In this document: positions 7,819 through 15,998 of the stretch, piece by piece | Layout of the letters: the number at the start of each line of letters is the position of its first letter | Numbering within the stretch: position 1 is the first letter of the stretch | NCBI GenBank assembly: GCA_945881885.1 | Contig: CAMCVI010000010.1 | Location: 18,556-82,555 of the forward strand | Direction: 5' to 3' | Length of the DNA stretch: 64,000 nt | Origin: Chryseobacterium gleum | Lineage (GTDB): Bacteria; Bacteroidota; Bacteroidia; Flavobacteriales; Flavobacteriaceae | Made by a program: the position numbers and the translations under genes | Notes under the pieces: generated by a model | What the model saw: the letters and a program-made list of their open reading frames with translations, nothing else | Database searches by the model: none | What the model was told of the DNA's origin: nothing

Positions 7819-8271
7819 TTAGAAGAGCGAAGCCACCTGTTCGGTTACAAATTCTAAAAAACGTTCATCTGCTTCTGTAAATGGGTCAATCACGTGACTA
7901 TCGATATCTATTTGACCAATATTTATTCCATTTACAAATAAAGGCACAACAATTTCCGATTTTACGGTAAAGCTACAAGCAATGTAATTATCTTGGGCGG
8001 AAACGTTAGGTACCACAAAGTTAGCGTTGCTTTCTGCAACTTGTCCGCAAATACCTTTTCCAAAAGGAATTACGGTATGATCCGTTTCAGCTCCTACGTA
8101 AGGACCAAGATGTAAAGTTTTGGTTTCATGATTGGCAAAATAAAAACCAACCCAATTGTAATATGAAATAGAATCTTGTAATAATTGACAAATATTAGAA
8201 AGCTTTTCATCTCTATTTTCATTAGTTTTAATGATGTTTTTTACTTCTGTTTTTATAAGTTCAAATTCCAT
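7819..8271 (-). CDS. GAF-domain protein, free methionine-(R)-sulfoxide reductase-like
   Basis: With the ATG at 8271 the product is 150 residues, the usual size for fRMsr proteins; the longer ORF to 8352 adds an unlikely hydrophobic extension. Almost the whole protein is a GAF domain with NWVGFYF, LGPYVG, PFGKGICGQ and SEIVVPLFVNG. fRMsr enzymes reduce free Met-R-sulfoxide with cysteine chemistry. Cys75 and Cys99 correspond by spacing to the E. coli resolving Cys94 and catalytic Cys118. The second resolving Cys (Cys84) is replaced by His65 here, judged from memory of the E. coli sequence. Activity is therefore likely but not certain. Confidence 0.8.
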   Translation of the reverse strand: MEFELIKTEVKNIIKTNENRDEKLSNICQLLQDSISYYNWVGFYFANHETKTLHLGPYVGAETDHTVIPFGKGICGQVAESNANFVVPNVSAQDNYIACSFTVKSEIVVPLFVNGINIGQIDIDSHVIDPFTEADERFLEFVTEQVASLF

Positions 8272-8341
8272 TTTTAATTTTTTTGTAAAATTATACATTA
8301 ATAAGAAAGTAAAAATTATATTTTTGTTAAAATTTAAAATT

Positions 8342-8890
8342 TTGAAAAACATATTACAGCAACATAAAGTATTTTTTATTTTTCTCTTAAAGTTTCTTTT
8401 GAGCTATTTTATTGTTACGATAATTTACTCGCTTTATTTAAATCAATACCATGTACAAAAAAATGAGGTAGATGGTATTACGCATTTTGTAGCACAACAA
8501 ACGGAAAACATTCTCGTTTTTTTTGATGCAAGTTGCGAGATAATAAAGCATGATTTAGAACCTTCCTATAAAATAATTTATAATTCTAAATACATCGCTC
8601 GAATAGTGGAAGGTTGCAATTCGGTAAGTGTAATTATTTTATTTGCAGCCTTTATATTTTCGTTTTCAAATAAATTTATTGCTACTTTTTTGTATATTTT
8701 TTTGGGTTCAATAGTGATTTTTATATTGAATATTTTCAGAATTGCTTTGCTTACGGCAGGACTTTATAAGTATCCAGAATACGGCACTTTTTTACATGAT
8801 ATTTTATTCCCGTTAGTTATTTATGGATTGGTTTTTGTGTTATGGATTATTTGGGTTATTAAATTTTCAGCTTATGCAAAATCGAAATAA
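8342..8890 (+). CDS. xrtF: Exosortase XrtF
   Basis: Exosortases are multi-pass membrane cysteine proteases thought to cleave and anchor proteins carrying a C-terminal sorting signal. The protein is strongly hydrophobic and has the family catalytic residues: Cys92 in VEGCNSVSVI, Arg133 in NIFRIALL and His152 in TFLHDILFP. No in-frame ATG exists near the expected N-terminus; the ATG at 8231 would lie inside the divergent GAF gene. I chose the TTG at 8342 (MKNILQQHKVFF), giving 182 residues. The next gene overlaps by 17 nt and encodes the usual XrtF partner. No substrate with a matching sorting signal is recognised in the window. Confidence 0.88.
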   Translation: MKNILQQHKVFFIFLLKFLLSYFIVTIIYSLYLNQYHVQKNEVDGITHFVAQQTENILVFFDASCEIIKHDLEPSYKIIYNSKYIARIVEGCNSVSVIILFAAFIFSFSNKFIATFLYIFLGSIVIFILNIFRIALLTAGLYKYPEYGTFLHDILFPLVIYGLVFVLWIIWVIKFSAYAKSK

Positions 8891-9320
8891 TAAAGCCGTA
8901 AATATATCATTTATTGGCATTTTGGTAGTTTTCTTATTACTAATTAGAATGTTTGAAAAAGATTTGTTTTACGATCCTTTTTTAGATTTTTTTCATGGTG
9001 ACACAAAAAATAAAATTTTGCCAGAATTTGATACTTTTAAATTATTTCTTGGACTTCTATTGAGGTATTTTATGAACGGAATGCTCACAATTCTGATACT
9101 ATATTTTTTATTTAAGGATTTTTCAATAGTAAAACTAACCTCTTTTTTATTATTTATTTTCTTTGTTGTTTTGATAATATTTTTTTTCAGTTTATTACAT
9201 TTTTCTAAATCGCCAGATTATTTATTTGTTTTCTATGTAAGAAGATTTCTAATTCAACCTTTATTTTTAATTTTATTTGTCCCAGCTTTTTTTTATCAAA
9301 AAAGTGTTAATAAACAATAA
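8874..9320 (+). CDS. Exosortase F system-associated protein
   Basis: A 148-residue membrane protein whose start (MQNRNNKAVNISF) lies 17 nt inside the end of xrtF; the longer upstream start at 8823 is not needed. It has an N-terminal membrane segment, the soluble stretch FEKDLFYDPFLDFFHGD, and three further hydrophobic segments. The layout and the FYDPFLDFF region match the TIGR04127 exosortase F-associated family. Its role with XrtF is unknown. The overlap implies coupled translation with the exosortase. Confidence 0.82.
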   Translation: MQNRNNKAVNISFIGILVVFLLLIRMFEKDLFYDPFLDFFHGDTKNKILPEFDTFKLFLGLLLRYFMNGMLTILILYFLFKDFSIVKLTSFLLFIFFVVLIIFFFSLLHFSKSPDYLFVFYVRRFLIQPLFLILFVPAFFYQKSVNKQ

Positions 9321-9337
9321 GTTATAAAATAAAGCTA

Positions 9338-9345
9338 TAAATTTG
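9338..9345 (+). promoter_or_regulatory. -7 element 5 nt before the HYC_CC_PP gene
   Basis: TAAATTTG fits the Bacteroidota -7 consensus. Only CAGTA separates it from the ATG at 9351, so transcription would begin at or next to the start codon. No clear -33 triplet is at the expected distance. Confidence 0.5.
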
Positions 9346-9350
9346 CAGTA

Positions 9351-9767
9351 ATGAATTTTAAAAAACACATAAGCATTTATTTGGCATTATTTATTTTATT
9401 AGTAAATAGTAGTGCTAGTTTGGTATTGCATTTTTGTAATGACCAAATTGCTTATGTATCTTTGGTTTATCATGAAAATAAATTAGTAGACTCTGCAACT
9501 GAAGGTTCATGTTGTGCAACTGAAGATGCAACTGACGAAAAAGGTTGTTGCTCAAATGAGGAAATAAAAGTTGAAAAAAAAATAGAATATTCTATAACAA
9601 AAGATTTTTCAAATCCTATTTCAACACTTTTTTTTGAAAATCAAACAACTGCTTTTTCAAATCAAACATGTTTTTTATTATTACCAAGGAAAACAGCACC
9701 TTACTACTGTAATTCCAATGCACCCCCCTTTTACAAACTTTATTCTCAACTTATTTTTTACGCATAA
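9351..9767 (+). CDS. HYC_CC_PP family protein
   Basis: A 138-residue exported protein with an N-terminal hydrophobic segment (about residues 8-25). It is then recognisable by the pattern that names the family: HFC near the N-terminus, two Cys-Cys pairs (GSCCATED, KGCCSNEE) in an acidic middle region, and a proline pair in the C-terminal APPFYKLYSQLIFYA. The cysteine pairs suggest metal binding. It stands directly before a TonB-dependent receptor and a secreted heavy-metal-associated protein, which supports a role in copper or other metal handling, by inference. Confidence 0.82.
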   Translation: MNFKKHISIYLALFILLVNSSASLVLHFCNDQIAYVSLVYHENKLVDSATEGSCCATEDATDEKGCCSNEEIKVEKKIEYSITKDFSNPISTLFFENQTTAFSNQTCFLLLPRKTAPYYCNSNAPPFYKLYSQLIFYA

Positions 9768-9815
9768 TTTGTATTGTTTTTAGTTATTTAAATTATAAAC
9801 TTTATAAAATTTATT

Positions 9816-12086
9816 ATGTACAAAATAATATTATTGGTTATGTTACCCATTCTTTCTTTAGCACAAAATAGTGTGCAGGGAAAAATTACCGATTCGGAAA
9901 ACAAGCCTATCACAAATGTAAAAATTACAATTCCAGAATTAAATGCCGTATTGTTTTCTAACGAAAGCGGATTGTTTAGTTTGATTCAAGGAAACCGTAA
10001 TTTATTATTAGTAATAGAGAAAAGCGAATTTCAGACCCTTGAAATTCAACAAAGCGTAAAATCAGATTTTACAATTCAATTAGCAAAAATCGAATCGGGA
10101 AACAATATTGCAACTGTAAATATTGTAAAGAAGCAAAATACATTGGGAAGAAAACAAAAAGCAGTTACAAATACTCAAAATTTATCACAAGGTGAATTGC
10201 AAAAAGCGGCTTGTTGTAATTTATCTGAAAGTTTTGAAACCAATCCGTCTATAGATGTAAATTTTTCTGATGCTGTAACTGGGAATAAGCAAATTAAAAT
10301 GTTAGGATTAACCAGTCCGTATATTTTAATGAGTGAAGAAAATATTCCAGCTATAAGAGGAGCTTTACAAGCTACAGGTTTAAACTTTATTCCAGGAACT
10401 TGGGCAGAAAGCATTCAAATTACAAAAGGCGCCGGAAGCGTGGTGAATGGATATGAAAGTATTTCGGGTCAAATAAATTATGAACTGGTTAAACCACAAA
10501 AAGAAGATCCGTTTTTCGCCAATGTTTATGCTTCAAATGATGGCAGATATGAATTGAATACTCATTTTGCAAATAAATATTCAGATAAATTAAGTTCCTT
10601 GGTTCTTTTGCACGGCAATACTAGAAATATTAAAAATGATATGAATCATGATGGATTTTTAGACAATCCGTTAGGAAAACAAGTCAATATTTTAAATCGT
10701 TGGCAATATAATAATGTAGAAAAAGGAATTGTATCATTCTTAAATATCAAATATTTTTCTGACGAAAAAACGGGGGGAACTATAAACGATAATTCGCACG
10801 AAATGGTTATGAATCCAAATTTATGGACCAGTCATGTGAACACGGACAAAATAGAAATTTCCAACAAAATAGGCTATGTTTATCCAAGCATGCCATTTCA
10901 AAGTATTGGGTTTCAACAGGCTTTTCAATACAATAAAATGCATTCGGAATTTGGTGATAAAGTGCATCATATTCATCATAAAAATTATTTTTCTAATCTT
11001 ATTTTTAATTCGATTATTAACAATACTAAACATAAATTTATTACGGGTTTGAATTTTAATTTTGATAAATTTCAAGAACATTTAGAAGCCAATTTTATGG
11101 CAGAATACGATAGAATTGATACCTCAATTGGTTCGTTTTTTGAATATTCCTACGATAATTTAAATAATCTTAGTTTCGTTTTAGGCGCCAGAGCCGATAG
11201 TCATAACAGATTGGGCTTGTTTTTTACGCCTAGAGCACATGTTAAATATAATCCGTTTGAAAAAACTACGTTTCGTTTTTCTGCAGGTAGAGGAAAAAGA
11301 GCCTCCAATATTTTTGCTGAAAATATAAATGTTTTGGCTAGTTCTAGAGACATTATTATTAAAAATGAAAACGGAAAATTATATGGTTTAAATCCAGAAA
11401 TAGCTTGGAATTATGGCGCGAGTTTTATTCAGAAATTTTATATATTTGGAAAAGAAAATGAGATTGTTGTAGATTATTATAAAACCGATTTTAGTAATCA
11501 AATTGTGGTAGATTTAGAAAATGCAAGACAAGTAACTTTCTCTAACTTAAATGGGAAAAGTTTTGCGGAATCTTTTCAATTAGAATGGAATATTAATTTA
11601 ATGACGCACTTAAATTTAAGAACGGCTTATAAATATTTAAATGTTAAAACGGATTACGCTACAGGATTATTAGACAAGCCGTTACAAGCCAAAAATCGTT
11701 TTTTTGCTAATATTGCTTATGAAACACATATTTTGGAAAAAGGACAACAATGGAAATTTGATGCTACTTTTAATTGGATTGGTCAGCAAAGATTGCCAAA
11801 TACACAGGCAAACCCAGTTCAGTATCAATTATCGGAGTTTACGCCAAGTTACCAGCTTATTAATGCACAAATAACGCGAACATTTTCAAGTACATTTGAA
11901 ATGTATTTTGGGACTGAAAATTTAGGTAATTTTAAACAAAAAAATGCTATAATTGCTTCGGATAATCCTAATAGTCCATATTTTGATAGTACAATGATTT
12001 ATGGCCCAGTTTTTGGCATAATGTATTACGCAGGAATAAGATTTAAAATAAAAGATAAAAAAGAACAAAATCAAATAAATCATTAA
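9816..12086 (+). CDS. TonB-dependent receptor, probable metal (copper) type
   Basis: A 756-residue outer-membrane receptor. After a signal peptide ending near SLAQ come a carboxypeptidase-regulatory-like domain (about 18-95), a plug domain with IKMLGLTSPYILMSEENIPAIRG and the ITKGAGSVVNGYESISGQINYE region, and a 22-strand-type barrel. An unusual KAACCNLSESFETNPSID lies at the start of the plug; paired cysteines there are seen in a Bacteroidota receptor subgroup beside metal genes. It lies between the HYC_CC_PP gene and an HMA-domain gene 11 nt downstream. Copper as substrate is inferred from these neighbours. Confidence 0.88.
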   Translation: MYKIILLVMLPILSLAQNSVQGKITDSENKPITNVKITIPELNAVLFSNESGLFSLIQGNRNLLLVIEKSEFQTLEIQQSVKSDFTIQLAKIESGNNIATVNIVKKQNTLGRKQKAVTNTQNLSQGELQKAACCNLSESFETNPSIDVNFSDAVTGNKQIKMLGLTSPYILMSEENIPAIRGALQATGLNFIPGTWAESIQITKGAGSVVNGYESISGQINYELVKPQKEDPFFANVYASNDGRYELNTHFANKYSDKLSSLVLLHGNTRNIKNDMNHDGFLDNPLGKQVNILNRWQYNNVEKGIVSFLNIKYFSDEKTGGTINDNSHEMVMNPNLWTSHVNTDKIEISNKIGYVYPSMPFQSIGFQQAFQYNKMHSEFGDKVHHIHHKNYFSNLIFNSIINNTKHKFITGLNFNFDKFQEHLEANFMAEYDRIDTSIGSFFEYSYDNLNNLSFVLGARADSHNRLGLFFTPRAHVKYNPFEKTTFRFSAGRGKRASNIFAENINVLASSRDIIIKNENGKLYGLNPEIAWNYGASFIQKFYIFGKENEIVVDYYKTDFSNQIVVDLENARQVTFSNLNGKSFAESFQLEWNINLMTHLNLRTAYKYLNVKTDYATGLLDKPLQAKNRFFANIAYETHILEKGQQWKFDATFNWIGQQRLPNTQANPVQYQLSEFTPSYQLINAQITRTFSSTFEMYFGTENLGNFKQKNAIIASDNPNSPYFDSTMIYGPVFGIMYYAGIRFKIKDKKEQNQINH

Positions 12087-12097
12087 ACACAAAAATT

Positions 12098-12448
12098 ATG
12101 AAAAAAATAGTATTACTAATTTTAATTGCCTTTTTAGGAATTAATGTAAACGCACAAGAACAACCAAATAAAAATAAAAAAGTAGAAGTTGAAGTCAATG
12201 GTGTTTGTAATATGTGTAAAAAACGTATCGAAAAAGCCGCTTATTCTGTAAAAGGAGTAAAAAGCGCTATTTGGCATGTAGAAGACCAAGATTTACATTT
12301 AATCATTGATGAAACAAAATGTAAGGTTTTAGATGTAGAAAAAGCAGTAGCAATTGCTGGACATGACACTAAAGACATAAAAGCTACTGACGCACAATAT
12401 GCAAAAATACATGGATGTTGTAAATATAGAACTGATGAAAAGCATTAA
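12098..12448 (+). CDS. Secreted heavy-metal-associated (HMA) domain protein
   Basis: A 116-residue protein with a signal peptide ending at NVNAQ, then one HMA domain. The metal-binding motif GVCNMCKKRIE has Cys37 and Cys40 in the GxCxxC form found in copper chaperones. The fold continues with KGVKSAIWHVEDQDLHLIID. A second possible site is at the C-terminus, HGCC (His105, Cys107, Cys108), followed by a His-ending tail. It probably binds copper in the periplasm and works with the receptor 11 nt upstream. A hairpin at 12499-12526 ends the unit. Confidence 0.88.
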   Translation: MKKIVLLILIAFLGINVNAQEQPNKNKKVEVEVNGVCNMCKKRIEKAAYSVKGVKSAIWHVEDQDLHLIIDETKCKVLDVEKAVAIAGHDTKDIKATDAQYAKIHGCCKYRTDEKH

Positions 12449-12498
12449 AACTGCTAAATTTAATTAGATAATTACAATTTATATTTATTTATAAAATA

Positions 12499-12526
12499 GA
12501 AGTCCTACATTTGTGGGACTTTTTTA
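12499..12526 (+). terminator. Terminator after the HMA gene whose loop holds the next promoter
   Basis: AAGTCC (12500-12505) pairs with GGACTT (12516-12521), followed by a T run to 12525. The loop contains TACATTTG (12506-12513), a perfect -7 element, so the same 28 nt may end one transcript and start the next. Confidence 0.6.
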
Positions 12527-12530
12527 CGCC

Positions 12531-13676
12531 TTGGAGAAAATCACAATAAAAATATTCGAAACTAGCAAAGATTTGCCAGAAAATTGGAATACAGTTGCCG
12601 CTGAAAACCATTTTCTGCAATTACCGTATTTAAATGTTTTAGAACTTTCTGCGCCTACAAATATGCAATGTTTTTATATTGGAATTTATGAAAATGCCGA
12701 ATTAATTGGCGTTTCGTTAGCCCAATATTTAGATTTAAATAAATTAGAATCTTTTGGAGAAAGAGACAACTGTTTCAAAACATTCATCCGAAATTTTATT
12801 TTCCGAAATTTCGCTTCGCATACATTGTTTATTGGGAATAATATGATAACTGGACAAAACAGTTTTACTTTTAATAAACAAATAAGTTTTGAAAATATTA
12901 GTTACTTATTAACCCAATGTTCTCATGAATTAATCCAATTTTTCAAACAAAAAGGAATAAAAATTCATTTGGTTTCTTTTAAAGATTTTTATCAAGATTG
13001 CGCTGTCGAATTTAAAAAGTTTGCTTTTAAGAACATTTACGAATTCAACACCCAACCCAACATGATTTTTGACTTACCTTCATCATGGCTCGTCAAAGAT
13101 GATTATTACAACGCCTTTTCAAAAAAATATCGAGATCAATACAAAAGAACGCACACAAAATTTGAAGGGATTTTGGTTAAGGAATTAGATTTTGATGAGG
13201 TTGTTTTTCATGAAAACAGAATTAATGAATTGTATCATCATGTTGCCAAAAACGCACCTTTTAATACTTTTTTCTTGGCAGAAAATCATTTTTCAACATT
13301 TAAAAAACAATGTGGAAATGGATTTAAAATTTTTGGTTATTTTTTGGATGAAAAACTAATTGGTTTTCATTCCGTTTTATTAAACGACGGTGTTTTAGAA
13401 ACCTATTTTTTAGGATACGATGACCAAATTCAAAAAGAAAAAATGTTGTATTTAAATATGTTATACAACATGACAGAATTTGGAATCACACATCAATTCA
13501 AAAAAATTATTTTTGGAAGAACCGCCCTAGAAATTAAAAGTTCTGTAGGCGCGACTCCCACAAAAATGACCGGTTTTATTTTTCACAACAATAAAATATT
13601 AAATACTTTTTTAGGAAAAATATTCAGAAATTTAGAACCTGAAACTGTTTGGCAACAGCGTCATCCTTTTAAATAA
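12531..13676 (+). CDS. GNAT/FemAB-like acyltransferase family protein
   Basis: A roughly 381-residue protein when started at TTG 12531 (LEKITIKIFETS). The GTG at 12513 is rejected because it lies in the terminator hairpin and -7 element. The C-terminal half looks like a GNAT/FemAB-type acyltransferase: KYRDQYKRTHTKFEG, the KIFGYFLDEKLIGFHSVLLNDGVLETYFLGYD strand pair, and GITHQFKKIIFGRTALEIKSSVGA. There is no signal peptide. FemAB-like proteins transfer aminoacyl groups in cell-wall or other polymer synthesis; the substrate is unknown. The gene stands alone between a metal cassette and a TPR protein. Confidence 0.7.
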   Translation: MEKITIKIFETSKDLPENWNTVAAENHFLQLPYLNVLELSAPTNMQCFYIGIYENAELIGVSLAQYLDLNKLESFGERDNCFKTFIRNFIFRNFASHTLFIGNNMITGQNSFTFNKQISFENISYLLTQCSHELIQFFKQKGIKIHLVSFKDFYQDCAVEFKKFAFKNIYEFNTQPNMIFDLPSSWLVKDDYYNAFSKKYRDQYKRTHTKFEGILVKELDFDEVVFHENRINELYHHVAKNAPFNTFFLAENHFSTFKKQCGNGFKIFGYFLDEKLIGFHSVLLNDGVLETYFLGYDDQIQKEKMLYLNMLYNMTEFGITHQFKKIIFGRTALEIKSSVGATPTKMTGFIFHNNKILNTFLGKIFRNLEPETVWQQRHPFK

Positions 13677-13703
13677 TGATAAAATCTATTTTGCAGTTCT
13701 TTT

Positions 13704-13736
13704 TATTGAAAAAAACGAATTGTTTTCTTATTTTTG
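13704..13736 (+). promoter_or_regulatory. Promoter of the TPR protein gene
   Basis: TTG (13706-13708), 20 nt, TATTTTTG (13729-13736): a full -33/-7 pair ending 16 nt before the ATG at 13753. Confidence 0.7.
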
Positions 13737-13752
13737 AATATAAATTAAAATT

Positions 13753-14427
13753 ATGAAAAAAGCCCTATTCTTTTTCTTACTGTTTTCTCAGTGCTTGTTT
13801 TCTCAGATTTTGTTTGAAAAAGCGGAAAAACTATATAAAGAAAAAAAGTTTGAGGAAGCCAAAGGGTTGTTTGAAAATTACTTAAAATCTGCGCCTAATC
13901 ATCAAAAAACTATTGAGTATTTGGGCGATATTGCAGGCAACTCAAAAAAATGGGATGAAGCAATTAAGTATTATAATAAGTTAAAACAACAAAACCCAAA
14001 CAGCGCTAATTACTGGTATAAATATGGTGGCGCATTAGGTATGAAAGCCAAATCCGTTAATAAGTTTAAAGCGATTGGTATGATTGACGATTTAGAAACT
14101 GCTTTTTTAACGGCGGCCAATTTAGATAAAAAACATGTTGAATCTCGATGGGCGTTAGTAATGTTATATATCGAATTACCAGTAATTATTGGTGGTAGCG
14201 AAACCAAAGCTTTAAGGTACGCTGACGAAATTATGAACATTTCAAAATTAGAAGGTTATTTAGCAAAAGCGCACATTGATGTGTATTACAAAAGATACAA
14301 AGCGGCGGAAGTTAATTTACTAAAAGCACATCAAATTGGAAAATCAGCTACAACGTATGCCAAGTTATACGATTTATACATGAATAAATTAAAAGACAAG
14401 GAAAAAGCTCAAAACATTAAAAAGTAA
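13753..14427 (+). CDS. Exported tetratricopeptide-repeat protein
   Basis: A 224-residue protein with a signal peptide (MKKALFFFLLFSQCLFSQ) and several TPR units in the first half: ILFEKAEKLYKEKKFEEAKGLFENYL, an NSKKWDEAIKYYNKLKQQNPNSANYWYKYGGALG unit, and a later DLETAFLTAANLDKKHVESRWAL unit. TPR units form helical scaffolds for protein binding. No enzyme motif is seen and the partner is unknown. It has its own promoter; the 71-nt gap to mpl is filled by a heptamer array. Confidence 0.85.
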   Translation: MKKALFFFLLFSQCLFSQILFEKAEKLYKEKKFEEAKGLFENYLKSAPNHQKTIEYLGDIAGNSKKWDEAIKYYNKLKQQNPNSANYWYKYGGALGMKAKSVNKFKAIGMIDDLETAFLTAANLDKKHVESRWALVMLYIELPVIIGGSETKALRYADEIMNISKLEGYLAKAHIDVYYKRYKAAEVNLLKAHQIGKSATTYAKLYDLYMNKLKDKEKAQNIKK

Positions 14428-14430
14428 TTA

Positions 14431-14493
14431 GGTAATGGGTTTGGGTAAATGTTAAACGTTACCTTTCACCCTGTACCTTTCACCATAAACCAT
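14431..14493. repeat. Phased heptamer array, nine units, before mpl
   Basis: Sixty-three nucleotides divide exactly into nine 7-mers. The first four are rich in GGT/TAAA (GGTAATG, GGTTTGG, GTAAATG, TTAAACG). The last five follow NNACCNT (TTACCTT, TCACCCT, GTACCTT, TCACCAT, AAACCAT). The two halves are roughly inverted and meet near 14458. The array ends 5 nt before the mpl start. Confidence 0.65.
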
Positions 14494-14498
14494 ACAAA

Positions 14499-15854
14499 AT
14501 GCGTACACATTTCATAGCCATAGGCGGAGCCGCCATGCACAATTTAGCCTTAGCTTTACACAATAAAGGATATCAAATAACAGGAAGCGATGACGCTATT
14601 TTTGAACCTTCAAAATCTAGATTAGAGAAAAAAGGATTATTGCCTTTAGAAATGGGTTGGTTTCCAGAAAAAATTACAACTGATATTGAAGCTGTTATTT
14701 TAGGAATGCATGCAAAAGAAGACAATCCAGAATTGTTAAAAGCACAAGAATTAGGATTGAAAATTTATTCGTATCCAGAATTTTTATATGAACAATCTAA
14801 AAGCAAAACCAGAGTTGTAATCGGTGGTTCGCATGGAAAAACAACTATCACTTCTATGATTTTACACGTAATGCATTATCATAATATTGAAGTTGATTAT
14901 ATGGTTGGCGCCCAACTAGAAGGTTTTGATACGATGGTGCACCTTACAGAAACTAACGATTTTATCGTTTTAGAAGGCGACGAATATTTGTCATCCCCAA
15001 TGGATAGACGACCAAAATTCCATTTGTACCAACCAAATATTGCGTTACTTTCAGGTATTGCTTGGGATCATATTAATGTTTTTTCAACGTTTGAAAATTA
15101 TGTAGAACAATTTAGTATTTTTACTTCGCAAATTACAAATGGCGGCATTCTAGTTTATAATGAAGAAGACGCAACCGTAAAACAAGTGGCTGATGAAACT
15201 TCAAACCCAATTCGTAAAATTGCCTATCAAACACCAAGTTATACTGTTGAAAACGGAACTACATTATTAGATACGCCCGAAGGACCGATGCCAATTGAAG
15301 TTTTTGGAGCACACAACTTAAATAATTTAGCTGGTGCCAAATGGATTTGCCAATGTATGGGCGTAGATGAGGTTGATTTTTACGAGGCAATAGCTACTTT
15401 TAAAGGAGCTTCAAAACGTTTAGAAAAAATTGCAGAGTTTGCAAATAAAGTCGCATACAAAGATTTTGCGCATTCGCCTAGTAAAGTTTCAGCAACTACA
15501 AAAGCAGTAAAAGATCAATATCCTGACAGAAAACTAATCGCTTGTTTAGAATTACACACTTATAGTAGTTTAAATGCCGAATTTTTAAAAGAATACGAAG
15601 GTGCATTAGACGCAGCAGATGTAGCTATTGTTTTTTACTCACCAGATGCGGTAAAAATAAAACAATTAGATGAAGTTTCTTATGAACAAATTGCACAATC
15701 ATTCAATAGAAAAGATTTAATTATATATACGAACCCAGCAGAATTTAAAGATTATTTATTTTCACAAGATTTTGATAATTCTGCTTTATTATTAATGAGT
15801 TCTGGTAATTATGGTGGCTTGAACTTTGATGAAGTTAAAAAATTGGTCAATTAG
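14499..15854 (+). CDS. mpl: UDP-N-acetylmuramate:L-alanyl-gamma-D-glutamyl-meso-DAP ligase
   Basis: Mpl attaches the recycled tripeptide to UDP-MurNAc in peptidoglycan recycling. The 451-residue length is right for the family. It begins with the Mur-ligase N-terminal Rossmann region (HFIAIGGAAMHNLALAL), then the ATP loop GGSHGKTTITSM, LEGDEYLSSPMDRRPKFHLY, the GAHNLNNLAGA motif and a C-terminal domain with DFAHSPSKVSATTKAVK and NYGG. DEYLSSPMDRRPKF distinguishes it from MurC. It is cytoplasmic. An octamer array overlaps its last codons and a strong terminator follows. Confidence 0.93.
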   Translation: MRTHFIAIGGAAMHNLALALHNKGYQITGSDDAIFEPSKSRLEKKGLLPLEMGWFPEKITTDIEAVILGMHAKEDNPELLKAQELGLKIYSYPEFLYEQSKSKTRVVIGGSHGKTTITSMILHVMHYHNIEVDYMVGAQLEGFDTMVHLTETNDFIVLEGDEYLSSPMDRRPKFHLYQPNIALLSGIAWDHINVFSTFENYVEQFSIFTSQITNGGILVYNEEDATVKQVADETSNPIRKIAYQTPSYTVENGTTLLDTPEGPMPIEVFGAHNLNNLAGAKWICQCMGVDEVDFYEAIATFKGASKRLEKIAEFANKVAYKDFAHSPSKVSATTKAVKDQYPDRKLIACLELHTYSSLNAEFLKEYEGALDAADVAIVFYSPDAVKIKQLDEVSYEQIAQSFNRKDLIIYTNPAEFKDYLFSQDFDNSALLLMSSGNYGGLNFDEVKKLVN

Positions 15855-15880
15855 ATAATTAGTCAATGTGCTAATTTTTG
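15841..15880. repeat. Phased octamer array at the mpl stop codon
   Basis: Five consecutive 8-mers, each starting AAT: AATTGGTC, AATTAGAT, AATTAGTC, AATGTGCT, AATTTTTG. The first two encode the last residues and stop of mpl. Confidence 0.5.
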
Positions 15881-15881
15881 A

Positions 15882-15919
15882 AAACCTCCAAGAGTTTATA
15901 ACTTTTGGAGTTTTTTTTT
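15882..15919 (+). terminator. Terminator after mpl
   Basis: CTCCAAGAG (15886-15894) pairs with CTTTTGGAG (15902-15910), 9 bp with one G-U, 7-nt loop, followed by nine T. Confidence 0.88.
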
Positions 15920-15963
15920 ATTAAATAAACACGAAAATTATTTCTTGTTTGGTATATTTAAAT

Positions 15964-15971
15964 TAAATTTG
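15964..15971 (+). promoter_or_regulatory. -7 element of the radC promoter
   Basis: TAAATTTG lies 27 nt before the radC ATG. A TTG at 15945-15947 is 16 nt upstream, slightly closer than the usual -33 spacing. Confidence 0.55.
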
Positions 15972-15998
15972 ATTTTATAAACGCCAAAATAAATTTTT

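Noticed and set aside
8231..8341. N-terminal extension of xrtF from ATG 8231
   Set aside because: It would overlap the start of the divergent GAF gene and adds a stretch absent from XrtF proteins; TTG 8342 fits better.
12513..12530. GTG start for the acyltransferase-like gene
   Set aside because: It lies inside a terminator hairpin and at the last base of a -7 element, so it would not be on the transcript as a start.
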